DNA of 64,000 nt, taken from positions 414,671 to 478,670 of the forward strand of contig NZ_LGRA01000022.1 in the NCBI RefSeq assembly GCF_003116095.1, given 5' to 3'. Under the pieces are notes generated by a model that saw nothing but the letters and a program-made list of their open reading frames with translations, was not told the origin of the DNA and searched no databases. Of this stretch, positions 53,325 to 62,252 are shown one piece after another. The position numbers and the translations under genes were made by a program. How positions within the stretch are numbered: the first letter of the stretch is position 1; every line of letters begins with the position of its first letter. This DNA comes from Azospirillum sp. TSO35-2 (GTDB taxonomy: Bacteria; Pseudomonadota; Alphaproteobacteria; Azospirillales; Azospirillaceae).

Positions 53325-53465
53325 GGCAAGATTTACACGGATGACACGGATTACACGGTTTTTTAAGCTTGGCGGCGCCCCAAGTCTTCTCAAAACTCGA
53401 CGATTGGATGACGCCACATCCGTGAAATCCGTGTTTACATCCGTTCAATCCGTGTAAATCTTGCC
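53325..53465. repeat. 141-bp element with 18-bp perfect terminal inverted repeats
   Basis: GGCAAGATTTACACGGAT at 53325-53342 is repeated inverted at 53448-53465. Inside each end are further ACACGGAT / ATCCGTG units at 9-11-bp spacing. Its AT content is well above the surroundings. No coding capacity; it resembles a MITE or REP-type mobile repeat. It lies in the 397-bp phaC-pseudokinase gap; the remainder holds C-rich hairpin sequence near 53250-53277. Confidence 0.75.
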
Positions 53466-53627
53466 CGCCCACCTCCGCCCCGGCCAAGGATCCGCCGCCC
53501 GGTGGGAGGGGTTTCTTTCTCCAATCCAATCCGATAGTGTTACGCACGCGCACGTTAAGGGTTTGTTTGCCCTTTTCACGCCACCTAAGGCTCGCGCACA
53601 TTCGCACGCCTCGGGGATCCGCCGTCC

Positions 53628-55673
53628 ATGCCATCCGACGCCCAGACCGCAACGATGGGAGCCGCCGCGGCACCGATGGCGAACGCCGAACCGGTCAAGC
53701 TCGCCGAACGCTACGAGATCCAGCCCGGCGCCCCGTTGCCGGCGCTGAACGCGGTTGGCGGCAACGCCTTCACCGCCAAGGCGCTGCGCGAGAAGCGGAT
53801 CGAGCCCTTCGCCATCATCGCCCACGCCGCGGTGCTGCCGCGGATGGACATCTGCGCCACCGTCGGCAGCCTCGACAACGCCACGCACATGCGGCTGCTG
53901 GACTGGGGGCTGGTGGACTGGCCGCAGGACCGCGGCCGCCGTTTCTGCCTGGTGTTCGAAAAGCCGGGCGGCAAGCGGCTGATGGGGTCGCTGGCCGAGA
54001 CGCTCGACCCGATGCCGGAGGACCAGCTCACCCGCCAGATCGTCCACCCGCTGGTGGCGGCGCTGAAGGAGCTGTCGAGCCGCGGCGTCGTCCATGGCGC
54101 CATCCGCCCGACCAACCTGTTCTACCGCGACCTCGCGTCGGGCGGGCTGATGCTGGGCGACTGCGTGTCGACCCAGCCCGGCTACGCCCAGCCGGTGCTG
54201 CTGGAGACGATCGAACGCGGCATGGCCAACCCGGCCGGGCGCGGCACCGGCACGGTCGCCGACGACCTCTATTCGCTGGGCGTCACCCTGCTGATCCTGG
54301 CGCTGGGCCGCAACCCGCTGTCGGGGCTGGACGACGACGCGGTGCTGCAGGCGAAGATGGATCGCGGCTCCTACCCCGCCCTGGTGCAGCAGAACCGCCT
54401 GCCGCTGGCGATCAACGAGGTGGTGCGCGGCCTGCTGGTCGACGACCCGAAGCAGCGCTGGACGCTGAACGACCTCGATCTGTGGGTGGCGGGCCGCCGG
54501 CTCAGCCCGAAGCAGCCGCAGATCTCGCGCCGGGCGGCGCGGCCGCTGGAGTTCCAGGGGTCGGAATACTGGCATTGCCGCACGCTGGCCCGCGCCTTCT
54601 CGCGCCACGCCCCGGCAGCGGCCTCGGTGATCGAGAGCGGCGAGTTGGACAAGTGGCTGCGCCGGTCGATGGGCGACGACGTCCGGGCCGAGGCGGTGAA
54701 CAACGCCATCCAGACCGCCTCCAGCGGCAAGGGCGGCAGCCAGGGCGACCGGCTGGTCGCCCGCGTCTGCATCGCGCTCGACCCCAACGCGCCGATCCGC
54801 TACCGCGGCCGGGCGATGATGCCCGACGGCATCGCCACCATGCTGGCCGACGCCTTCATGCGCAGCGAATCGCCGCAAGCGGTGGCCGAGGTGGTCGCCA
54901 ACCAGTTGCCGATGTTCTGGGTCAGCGTCCAGACCGACTTCAGGCCGGAGTTCGTGCCGCTGGTGCAGAGCTTCGACCAGCTGCGCGGTTTCCTCGACCG
55001 CGCCAGCCACGGGCTGGGGGTGGAGCGGGTGCTGTACGAGATGAACCCGACCATGCCCTGCATGAGCGCCCTGGTGGTCAAGCAGTTGCCGACCACCCCG
55101 GCGGAGCTGCTGCGCGCGCTCGACTGGCTGGCGGCGGGGGGCGAGCGGCACAAGGACCCGATCGACCGCCAGGTCGCCTCCTTCCTGGCCGCCCGCCACA
55201 AGCGCGGCGACGAGCTGCTGTACACCCAGCTCGGCAGCGGGGTGGAGCCGATGCGCCGCGTCGTCGCCATGCTGACCATCCTGTCGGACATCCAGGCCCG
55301 CACCGGGGTCGACGGGCTGACCCACCTCGCCGCCTGGGTGGTGGCGCTGCTCGACCCCGCCTTCCGCCGCTTCCACAACCGGCCGCAGCAGCAGGAGGTG
55401 CGCAAGATGGCCGACGCCGCCGCGCACAACGGCCGCCTGACCGAGCTGCTGAAGGTGGTCGACGACCCCGACGCCCTGCGCCGCGACCGGCTGGCGTTCG
55501 AGGCGGCGCAGATCGCCTACCGCGAGGCCGACGCGGAGATGGACAAGGTCCGCCACACCATCGCCGACCGCAACAGCATCATCGAGACGTCCGGACGGCA
55601 GGTCGCCGCCATCGTGTCCAGCCTGCTGTCGACCGTCCTGGTCGCCGGCATCATCCTGTTCTTCGCCTTCTGA
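53628..55673 (+). CDS. Tail-anchored protein-kinase-like protein (pseudokinase), unknown function
   Basis: 681 residues. Residues about 20-290 follow a Ser/Thr kinase fold: hinge-like FCLVFEKPGGKRLMGSL (107-123), catalytic-loop equivalent HGAIRPTN (156-163) where HRDLKPEN is usual, LGDC (176-179) for DFG, DDLYSLG (212-218) for DxWSLG, and the helix-I Arg in DDPKQRWT. The catalytic-loop Asp is lost, so phosphotransfer is unlikely. Residues about 300-655 have no domain that I recognise. The end (about 658-681) is a single hydrophobic span, so the rest faces the cytoplasm. The next gene, 21 bp on, is a small membrane protein. Confidence 0.75.
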   Translation: MPSDAQTATMGAAAAPMANAEPVKLAERYEIQPGAPLPALNAVGGNAFTAKALREKRIEPFAIIAHAAVLPRMDICATVGSLDNATHMRLLDWGLVDWPQDRGRRFCLVFEKPGGKRLMGSLAETLDPMPEDQLTRQIVHPLVAALKELSSRGVVHGAIRPTNLFYRDLASGGLMLGDCVSTQPGYAQPVLLETIERGMANPAGRGTGTVADDLYSLGVTLLILALGRNPLSGLDDDAVLQAKMDRGSYPALVQQNRLPLAINEVVRGLLVDDPKQRWTLNDLDLWVAGRRLSPKQPQISRRAARPLEFQGSEYWHCRTLARAFSRHAPAAASVIESGELDKWLRRSMGDDVRAEAVNNAIQTASSGKGGSQGDRLVARVCIALDPNAPIRYRGRAMMPDGIATMLADAFMRSESPQAVAEVVANQLPMFWVSVQTDFRPEFVPLVQSFDQLRGFLDRASHGLGVERVLYEMNPTMPCMSALVVKQLPTTPAELLRALDWLAAGGERHKDPIDRQVASFLAARHKRGDELLYTQLGSGVEPMRRVVAMLTILSDIQARTGVDGLTHLAAWVVALLDPAFRRFHNRPQQQEVRKMADAAAHNGRLTELLKVVDDPDALRRDRLAFEAAQIAYREADAEMDKVRHTIADRNSIIETSGRQVAAIVSSLLSTVLVAGIILFFAF

Positions 55674-55694
55674 CCGGGCAGCGGGGGTATCGTC

Positions 55695-56186
55695 ATGGCG
55701 CGTAGGAAGAAGAAAAAGGGCGGAACCCTGACGCTGGTCCTGCTGATCGTCCCGGCGGCGCTGATCGTGCTGCCGACGACGATCCTGTTCGGCGTCGGCA
55801 TGATCCCGACCATCGTCGCCTACATCATCGACCGCGACCCCGACAAATCGGCGCCGATCACCGTCGGCGGCCTGAATTTCTGCGGCTGCATGCCCTTCGC
55901 CATCGATTTGTGGAAGCACCAGCACACGATCACCGCCGCGGCGAAGGTGTTCGCCGATCCGCTGTCGTGGCTGGTGATGTACAGCGCCGCCGCCGTCGGC
56001 TGGGGCATCTATTACGGCGTGCCGCCGCTGGTCGCCGGGCTGGAGGTGACCCGCGCCGAAAAGCGGGTCGAGGTGCTGAAGCAGAAGAAGGTCGCCCTGG
56101 TCCAGGAATGGGGCCCGGACGTCGCCGGCGACACCTTCGACCAGTCCGGCGGCTTCGAGCCGGGAGCGGAGCCGGACGCCATCTGA
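55695..56186 (+). CDS. Small membrane protein, probable partner of the pseudokinase
   Basis: 163 residues. A basic start (MARRKKKKGG) leads into two hydrophobic segments (about 11-30 and 32-45), a short region with GGLNFCGCMPFAIDLW, and a third span (about 95-118). The tail is charged, with a coiled-coil-like stretch (TRAEKRVEVLKQKKVALVQE at about 119-138). No family recognised. The 21-bp gap and shared strand imply an operon with the pseudokinase; together they could form a membrane complex. Confidence 0.7.
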   Translation: MARRKKKKGGTLTLVLLIVPAALIVLPTTILFGVGMIPTIVAYIIDRDPDKSAPITVGGLNFCGCMPFAIDLWKHQHTITAAAKVFADPLSWLVMYSAAAVGWGIYYGVPPLVAGLEVTRAEKRVEVLKQKKVALVQEWGPDVAGDTFDQSGGFEPGAEPDAI

Positions 56187-56262
56187 TCCGGCTCCGGCAA
56201 CGGCCGACGATGCCCGCATTCCGTCCACACCGCCGGTTCGGCATGGGCGGAATGGCCGGCGG

Positions 56263-57648
56263 TCAGGCCGGCCAGCGGTGGACGAAGCCGGCCTCGCGCT
56301 CCAGCCGGCGGCCGAGCCGGACCAGCCGGGCCTCCTCGCCCGGGCGGGCGATCAACTGCACGCCGAAGGGCGGATCGCCGGCGGTCCCGCCGCCGACCGG
56401 CAGGGTCAGCACCGGGAAGCCGATCAGCGTCACGATGGCGGTCACCCCGAGATAGTCGAGGATGGTCTCGACCGGGCGGCCGTCGATGGCCATGACCTCG
56501 CCGTCCGCGTTCGGCCAGGGCAGCACGCCGCAGGCCGGCGCGGCCAGCACGTCGATCTCCTCGAACAGCGCGACGAAGCGCCGGTACAGCGCGGTGCGCG
56601 CCGCCTGCGCCTCCAGATAGGCGTCGGCGGTGATGCCGGCCCCGGCCTCGATGTTCCAGCGCACGGTGTCGGTCAGCCGCGCGCCATGTTCGGCCAGCAG
56701 CGGGCCGTAGGCGTGGCGGGTCTGCGCGGCGCGCAGCGTGCGGAAGGTCGCCATGGCGTCGCCGCAGTCGGGATGGCGCCGCGCCACCGGGCCGGCGGCG
56801 CGCTCCAGCCGCTCCACCGCCGCGTCGAACCGGGCGCGCACCGCCTGCGACACGGTGGCCGCACCGAAATCCGCCGTGGCGCCGAGCCGGGACACCGAGC
56901 CGTCGTCGCGGTCGCCGAACAGCGAGGTCGGGTCACGCAAATCCGCCCCGGCCATTGCGCCCAGCAGCAGCGCGCAATCCGCCGTGTCGCGCGCCAGCAC
57001 GCCGTGGGTGGCCAGCGTGTCCCAGCCGAGCCGGCGCCCCGGCGCCGGGATCAGCCCCGGCGTCGGCCGGATCGAGGCGACGCCGCAGAAGCTCGCCGGC
57101 ACCCGCACCGAACCGCCGAAGTCGGTGCCGTGCGCCAGCGGCGCCATGCCCACCGCGACCGCCACCGCCGATCCACCGCTCGACCCGCCGGAGGTCAGCA
57201 CCGGGTCGAACGGGTTGCGCGTCGGCCCGGCCAGCCGGTTCTGGCAGACCGCGCCCATGCCGAACTCCGGCGTGTTGGTCTTGCCGATGACGATGCCGCC
57301 CGCCGCCTCGATCCGCGCCACCGCGAGGTCGTTGGCCACCGGGACATGGTCGGCGTAGAGCGCCGATCCATAGGTGGTGCGCACCCCCGCGGTGTCGGTC
57401 AGATCCTTCACCGCCACCGGCACGCCGTGCAGCGGCCCCAGCGGGGCGGGCGCCGCGTCCAGCGCGTCGGCCCGGGCCAGCGCCGTGTCGGCGGCCACCG
57501 TGAGAAAAGCCGACAGCGCCGGGTCGGTCGCGGCGATGCGGTCAAGATGCGCCTGCACCGCCTCACGCGCCGACAGCTCCCGCCGCGCCAGCTTGGCGGC
57601 GAGCCCGGCGGCGCTGTCGCGCCACACGGCGCCCGTCTGCTCATTCAT
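56263..57648 (-). CDS. Amidase (amidase-signature family)
   Basis: 461 residues. The Ser-cis-Ser-Lys triad is visible: Lys in GVPVAVKDLTD, GGSSGGSAVAVAVG with the cis-Ser and the nucleophile in TDFGGSVRVPASFCG. It is a cytoplasmic hydrolase of an unspecified amide. GatA is unlikely, since no gatB/gatC are near. It is divergent from a PotABCD-like importer, which may supply its substrate. Confidence 0.9.
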   Translation of the reverse strand: MNEQTGAVWRDSAAGLAAKLARRELSAREAVQAHLDRIAATDPALSAFLTVAADTALARADALDAAPAPLGPLHGVPVAVKDLTDTAGVRTTYGSALYADHVPVANDLAVARIEAAGGIVIGKTNTPEFGMGAVCQNRLAGPTRNPFDPVLTSGGSSGGSAVAVAVGMAPLAHGTDFGGSVRVPASFCGVASIRPTPGLIPAPGRRLGWDTLATHGVLARDTADCALLLGAMAGADLRDPTSLFGDRDDGSVSRLGATADFGAATVSQAVRARFDAAVERLERAAGPVARRHPDCGDAMATFRTLRAAQTRHAYGPLLAEHGARLTDTVRWNIEAGAGITADAYLEAQAARTALYRRFVALFEEIDVLAAPACGVLPWPNADGEVMAIDGRPVETILDYLGVTAIVTLIGFPVLTLPVGGGTAGDPPFGVQLIARPGEEARLVRLGRRLEREAGFVHRWPA

Positions 57649-57787
57649 GCGTCAAACCCCTTCCGTGACGAGAAATGCGGCAAATGCCTCGATGCGGCGC
57701 CCAGAACGGCGCCACAACCCCACGCGCGCTGCGTCGCGGACATGCATGAAACACAGCTATCATACTGACAAACAACGGTGAACCATG

Positions 57788-57803
57788 AAACGGCATACCG
57801 TTT
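57788..57803. promoter_or_regulatory. Palindrome between the amidase and the ABC importer
   Basis: AAACGG-CATA-CCGTTT, perfect 6-bp arms, in the 202-bp divergent gap. Regulator unknown. Confidence 0.4.
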
Positions 57804-57850
57804 GCTAAACAGGAGGCACAGGACAGTAACCCGAAACGGACGGTGCAGCC

Positions 57851-59008
57851 ATGACCAGCGCCTCGCCCACCACCGCAGCGGCCGCCCCCGCCGGACCATC
57901 CACCGGCCCATCCCAGGGGCGGACGCTGCTGCTCGACGGGATCACGCAACGCTACGGCGCCTCGGTCGCCGTGAACGACGTGACGCTCGACATCCGGGGT
58001 GGGGAGCTGGTGGCGCTGCTGGGGCCGTCCGGCTGCGGGAAGACGACGCTGCTGCGCATCATCGCCGGCTTCCTGGCCCAGACGAAGGGGCATGTGATCG
58101 TCGGCGGCGAGACGATGGACGGGCTGCCGCCCAACCGCCGCTCGGTCGGCATCGTCTTCCAGAACTACGCGCTGTTCCCGCACATGACGGTGGCGGAGAA
58201 CGTCGCCTACGGGCTGGACGCGCGCGGCGTCGACCGCGCGACCCAGCGGCGCGAGGCGCAGCGCATGCTGGATCTGGTGAAGCTCGGCCACCTCGGCGAC
58301 CGCACCCCGCGCCAGATGTCGGGCGGCCAGCAGCAGCGCGTCGCGCTGGCCCGCGCGCTGGCGGTCAACCCGTCGATCCTGCTGCTCGATGAGCCCTTCG
58401 CCGCGCTCGACAAGAATCTGCGGCTCGACATGCAGATCGAGGTCAAGCGCATCCAGCGCCTGTCCGGCATCACCACCATCCTGGTCACCCACGACCAGGA
58501 GGAGGCGCTGTCGATGGCCGACCGCGTCGCCGTGCTGAGCCAGGGCCGGCTGGAGCAGTTCTCGCCACCGACCGACGTCTACGACGCGCCCGAAAGCCTG
58601 TTCGTCAACAGCTTCGTCGGCTCCGCCAACCGGCTGGGCGGCGTGCTGGAGGCGGCCGACCGCAGCGGCGGACGGGTGCGGTTGGACGTCGGCGGCGTCA
58701 TCGAAACCCGCGCGCCGCGGGGCGACGTCGGCCCCGGCGACCGCGTCACCGTCTGCCTGCGGCCCGAGCATCTGCGCGTCGATCCCGGCGCGGCCGCTGG
58801 CGATGGGGCCGGCGAGGCGCTGAACGGCGTGGTCGAGATGGGCCTGCCGCTGGGCGCCACCATCGTCCACGAAATCCGCGTCGGCGACGGGTCGGCCGTG
58901 AAGGTGGCCGAATCGCGTTTCGAGCGCGCGTCGGTCCTCGCCCCCGGCACGCCGGTGCGCCTCGCCCCGCTGGCGCCGCGCCTCGCCTCGGTCTTTGCCG
59001 CCGCCTGA
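57851..59008 (+). CDS. PotA-like ABC transporter ATP-binding protein
   Basis: 385 residues. Walker A GPSGCGKT at 58-65, Q-loop in VFQNYALFPHMTV, signature MSGGQQQRVALARAL, Walker B ILLLDEPFAALD and a C-terminal TOBE domain (about 290-385). It belongs to the spermidine/putrescine/Fe3+ import group. First gene of an operon with one binding protein and two permeases. Confidence 0.93.
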   Translation: MTSASPTTAAAAPAGPSTGPSQGRTLLLDGITQRYGASVAVNDVTLDIRGGELVALLGPSGCGKTTLLRIIAGFLAQTKGHVIVGGETMDGLPPNRRSVGIVFQNYALFPHMTVAENVAYGLDARGVDRATQRREAQRMLDLVKLGHLGDRTPRQMSGGQQQRVALARALAVNPSILLLDEPFAALDKNLRLDMQIEVKRIQRLSGITTILVTHDQEEALSMADRVAVLSQGRLEQFSPPTDVYDAPESLFVNSFVGSANRLGGVLEAADRSGGRVRLDVGGVIETRAPRGDVGPGDRVTVCLRPEHLRVDPGAAAGDGAGEALNGVVEMGLPLGATIVHEIRVGDGSAVKVAESRFERASVLAPGTPVRLAPLAPRLASVFAAA

Positions 59009-59055
59009 GTTTTTCCAATTCCGCCAGCCCTCCCCCGACCCTGCAGGAGTGAACG

Positions 59056-60102
59056 ATGCTGTTGACCCGCCGCAACCTGATGCAGACCGCGCTGACGCTG
59101 GGCGCCATGCACGCCTTCCCCGGCCTGACCTGGGCGCAGGCCCGCCCGCTGGTCTTCGCCACCTTCACCGGCAGTTGGGAGGAGGCGCACAAGGCCGTGC
59201 TGGTCCCCGCCTTCCGCAAGGCGACCGGCAACGCCGACATGGTGCTCGACCCGATGCTGTCGGTCGACCAGATCGCCAAGGTGACGGCGGCGAAGAACAA
59301 CCCGCCGATCGACGTCATGCTGCATGATCCGGGGCCCGCCCTGCAGGCGGTGGCGCAGGGGCTGGTCGAGCCCTATCCGGTCGAAAAGAGCGCTTATTAC
59401 AAGGACCTGATCCCGGCAGCGCAGGAACCGACCGGCCCGGCGCCCTTCTTCCAGGTGGTCGGTCTGACCTACAACCCGGAGACGGTGAAGACGCCGCCGA
59501 CCAGCTGGGCCGATTTGTGGAAGCCGGAGTTCAAGGGCCGCGTCGGCATCACCAACCTGAACTCGACGCTCGGCACCGGCTTCATGGTCGAGCTTGCCAA
59601 GATGCATGGCGGGTCGGAGAGCAACATCGACCCGGCCTTCAAGGCGATCGAGGCACTGCGCCCCAGCCTCGCCGCCGTCGCCGCCAACCCGGGGCAGTTG
59701 GCGACGCTGTTCCAGCAGGGCCAGATCGACATTTCGCCCGGCAACTTCAACGCCATCCAGATCCTGAAGGCGCGCGGCGTGCCGGTGGAGTTCGTCGCCC
59801 CGAAGGAAGGCGCCATCGCCTTCAAGACGACGATCCACATCGTCAAGAACTCCCCCAACAAGGAGCTGGCCTTCAAGCTGATCGAAGCCGCCCTGTCGCC
59901 GGAGGTCCAGGCGACGCTGATGGAGGAGCCGTACCTGATCGTGCCGACCAACACCAAGGTCGCCATGAAGGGCGAGATCGCCAAGGCGCTGGCCAAGGAC
60001 CACGCCGAGATCGCCAGCAAGTTCGTGTTCCAGGACTGGGCAAAGATCAACGAGCAGCGCGCCGCCTGGATCGAACGCTTCAACCGCGAAATCCGGGTGT
60101 GA
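59056..60102 (+). CDS. PotD-like extracellular solute-binding protein
   Basis: 348 residues. The N-terminus MLLTRRNLMQTALTLGAM is a signal peptide with a Tat-like twin Arg, cut near TWAQA. The body is a type 2 periplasmic-binding protein (TGSWEEAHKAVLVPAFRKATG, then VGLTYNPETVKTPPTSWADL). It is the likely substrate receptor of this importer. Ligand unknown; polyamines, or N-rich amides given the nearby amidases, are possible. Confidence 0.9.
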   Translation: MLLTRRNLMQTALTLGAMHAFPGLTWAQARPLVFATFTGSWEEAHKAVLVPAFRKATGNADMVLDPMLSVDQIAKVTAAKNNPPIDVMLHDPGPALQAVAQGLVEPYPVEKSAYYKDLIPAAQEPTGPAPFFQVVGLTYNPETVKTPPTSWADLWKPEFKGRVGITNLNSTLGTGFMVELAKMHGGSESNIDPAFKAIEALRPSLAAVAANPGQLATLFQQGQIDISPGNFNAIQILKARGVPVEFVAPKEGAIAFKTTIHIVKNSPNKELAFKLIEAALSPEVQATLMEEPYLIVPTNTKVAMKGEIAKALAKDHAEIASKFVFQDWAKINEQRAAWIERFNREIRV

Positions 60103-60108
60103 TGTTTC

Positions 60109-60131
60109 CCCTCTCCCGGGACGGGAGAGGG
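60109..60131 (+). other. Intercistronic stem-loop after the binding-protein gene
   Basis: CCCTCTCCCG / CGGGAGAGGG with loop GGA, a perfect 10-bp stem, followed by CTTTACG. It is typical of hairpins that keep binding-protein mRNA in excess over permease mRNA. Confidence 0.6.
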
Positions 60132-60156
60132 CTTTACGACAGGAGACGACCACGCC

Positions 60157-61017
60157 ATGGCCGCGACGACGCTGCGTTCCGTCACCACCTACGATCTGAA
60201 GCTCGCGGCACCGTTGGCGCTGGGCTTCCTCGTCTTCTTCGTGACGCCGCTGGTCATCCTGCTGGCGCTCAGCTTCCAGGCCGATCCGCAGGGCAGCCGG
60301 TACGGCCTGACCCAGTACGTCCATTTCCTGGCCGACCGCTTCAGCCTGGGCGTGCTGGGGTCCACCCTGTGGCTGGGGGTCAAGGTCACCGCGCTGACGC
60401 TGCTGCTGGGTTATCCGGTGGCGTGGCTGCACCAGCGGGCGCCGGGCTGGGGCAAGGGCGTCATCATGCTGCTGGTGCTGCTGCCGCTGCTGACCAGCGT
60501 GGTGGTGCGCACCTTCGCCTGGGTCGTCATCCTCGGGCGGCAGGGCATCATCAACGCCGCGCTCGGCGGGTTGGGGCTGATCGACGCGCCGCTGAAGCTG
60601 CTCTACACCGACAGCGGCGTCGTCATGGCGCTGGCGCAGGTGCAGATGCCGCTGATGGTGCTGCCGCTGATCACCGCGCTCAGCCGGATCGACCCCAATC
60701 TGGCCGACGCCTCGTCGGTGCTGGGGGCCGGGCATTGGCGGACCTTCCGCAAGGTCACGCTGCCGCTGTCGCTGCCGGGGATCATCGCCGGCTGCCTGCT
60801 GACCTACGCCGCCGCCATCACCGCCTTCATCACCCAGAGCCTGATCGGCGGCGGGCAGATGCTGTTCATGCCGATGTACATCTACCAGCAGGCCTCGACC
60901 CTGCAGAACTGGCCGTTCGCCGCCGCGATCTCCATCATCTTCCTGGCCGCGGTGCTGGTGGTGGTGTCGGTCTTCACCGTGCTGGGCCGCCTGTCGCGCG
61001 GCTACACCAACGCCTGA
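60157..61017 (+). CDS. PotB-like ABC transporter permease
   Basis: 286 residues with six membrane helices. The cytoplasmic EAA-like loop is DASSVLGAGHWRTFRKVTLPLSLPG. It forms the import channel with the next permease. AGGAG precedes the ATG. Confidence 0.92.
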   Translation: MAATTLRSVTTYDLKLAAPLALGFLVFFVTPLVILLALSFQADPQGSRYGLTQYVHFLADRFSLGVLGSTLWLGVKVTALTLLLGYPVAWLHQRAPGWGKGVIMLLVLLPLLTSVVVRTFAWVVILGRQGIINAALGGLGLIDAPLKLLYTDSGVVMALAQVQMPLMVLPLITALSRIDPNLADASSVLGAGHWRTFRKVTLPLSLPGIIAGCLLTYAAAITAFITQSLIGGGQMLFMPMYIYQQASTLQNWPFAAAISIIFLAAVLVVVSVFTVLGRLSRGYTNA

Positions 61018-61036
61018 CCGGAAGGGAGCCGCCATC

Positions 61037-61849
61037 GTGAGCAACCGCCGCATCGACCTCGACGCGCTCAGCTTCCGCGTCGTCATGACCGGCATCGCCC
61101 TGCTGGCGCTGGTGCTGCTGGCGGCGCCGACCGTCGTCGTGGTCTGGGTGTCCTTCACCAACGGCTATTCGCTGAAATTCCCGCCGCCCGGCTATTCGAC
61201 CCGCTGGTATGTCGAGCTGTGGAACGCTTGGCAGCTGCAGTTCGCCATGATGAACAGCCTGAAGGTCGCCGCCTGGGCGACCGGCCTGTCGGTGCTGCTG
61301 GGGGTCGCCGCCTCGCTCGGAATCGCGCGGTCGGAAAAGCTGACCGCCCGCGTGCTGGACAGCCTGTTCCTGTCGCCGCTGGTGCTGCCGGCGCTGGCCT
61401 TCGGGCTGTCGTCGCTGATGTTCTTCTCGCTGGTCGGCCTGCCGGTGTCGCCGCTGACGCTGATCATCGGCCACACCGTGGTGTCGGTGCCCTATGTGGT
61501 GCGCAACAGCGTGGCGTCGCTGGCGCAGTTGAACCCGTCGCTGCTGGAGGCGTCGGCCAGCCTGGGGGCCTCGCGGCTCTACAGCTTCCGCCGGGTGACG
61601 CTGCCGCTGATCCGGCCGGGCATCATGGCCGGCGGCTTCATCGCCTTCATGGCGTCCTTCGACAATGTGCCGGTGTCGCTGTTCCTGCGCGACGCCGCCA
61701 CCGACATGCTGCCGATCCGGATGTGGCAGGACCTGGAAGGCAAGCTGGACGTCACCGTCGCCGCGCTGTCGGGCGTGCTGATCGTCGTCACCATCGCCCT
61801 GATGCTGGTGATGGAGCGGGTCGCCGGGCTGTCCAAACGCCTGACCTGA
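61037..61849 (+). CDS. PotC-like ABC transporter permease
   Basis: 270 residues from a GTG after GGGAG. Six helices; the EAA-like loop is EASASLGASRLYSFRRVTLPLIRPG. Second channel subunit, 19 bp after the first. Last gene of the import operon; it is convergent with the transthyretin-like gene. Confidence 0.92.
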   Translation: MSNRRIDLDALSFRVVMTGIALLALVLLAAPTVVVVWVSFTNGYSLKFPPPGYSTRWYVELWNAWQLQFAMMNSLKVAAWATGLSVLLGVAASLGIARSEKLTARVLDSLFLSPLVLPALAFGLSSLMFFSLVGLPVSPLTLIIGHTVVSVPYVVRNSVASLAQLNPSLLEASASLGASRLYSFRRVTLPLIRPGIMAGGFIAFMASFDNVPVSLFLRDAATDMLPIRMWQDLEGKLDVTVAALSGVLIVVTIALMLVMERVAGLSKRLT

Positions 61850-61869
61850 GAAGGTTGACCCGAGCGCCG

Positions 61870-62223
61870 TCAGACACCCAGAAACAGCGATACGCCGAAG
61901 GGCGTGAACTTCAGGGGCAGATGCAGATGCCGATCCAGATCGGTCACCACGAAGCGGAAGGGCAGGATGTCCAGGAAACCGGTCTGCGCCTCCGGGTATC
62001 CGGCAGCGCGCAGCCAGTCGCCGATGTGGAACAGCGCCTCGTGCGGGCCCGGCGCGATGCCCTCCCCGCGCACCGTCGGGTGGTCGAGCTGGCCGTTGGC
62101 GCCCAGCCGCCCCGACGCCAGCAGTCGCCGTTCGGGGGTCAACGCGTGAAGCTCCACCAGCAACCCTTCGGCGGCGACGCCGCGCGCCACGTCCACGCCG
62201 TGTATCGAAATGCCGCCCGCCAT
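61870..62223 (-). CDS. Transthyretin-like protein related to 5-hydroxyisourate hydrolase, with altered active site
   Basis: 117 residues, the HIUase/TTR length. SIHGVDVARG at the N-terminus keeps the first His (His8), and HLHLPLKFTPFG keeps the later His (His101). However, the DGR segment reads NGQ (43-45), so the catalytic Arg is lost, and the C-terminal YRGS signature of HIUases is FLGV (114-117). Purine-ring hydrolysis is therefore doubtful; a binding or different hydrolytic role is possible. No other ureide-pathway gene is recognised nearby. Confidence 0.7.
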   Translation of the reverse strand: MAGGISIHGVDVARGVAAEGLLVELHALTPERRLLASGRLGANGQLDHPTVRGEGIAPGPHEALFHIGDWLRAAGYPEAQTGFLDILPFRFVVTDLDRHLHLPLKFTPFGVSLFLGV

Positions 62224-62252
62224 GCCCGTATCCCCGCCTTAAGGTGTCCGCC

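Noticed and set aside
53325..53465. Insertion sequence
   Set aside because: There are inverted ends but only 141 bp and no transposase, so at most a non-autonomous repeat.
53206..53673. Cys-rich small protein (CNPCHPCKSC) on the minus strand after phaC
   Set aside because: The peptide is a translation of the repeat element and its flanks, with no start signal.
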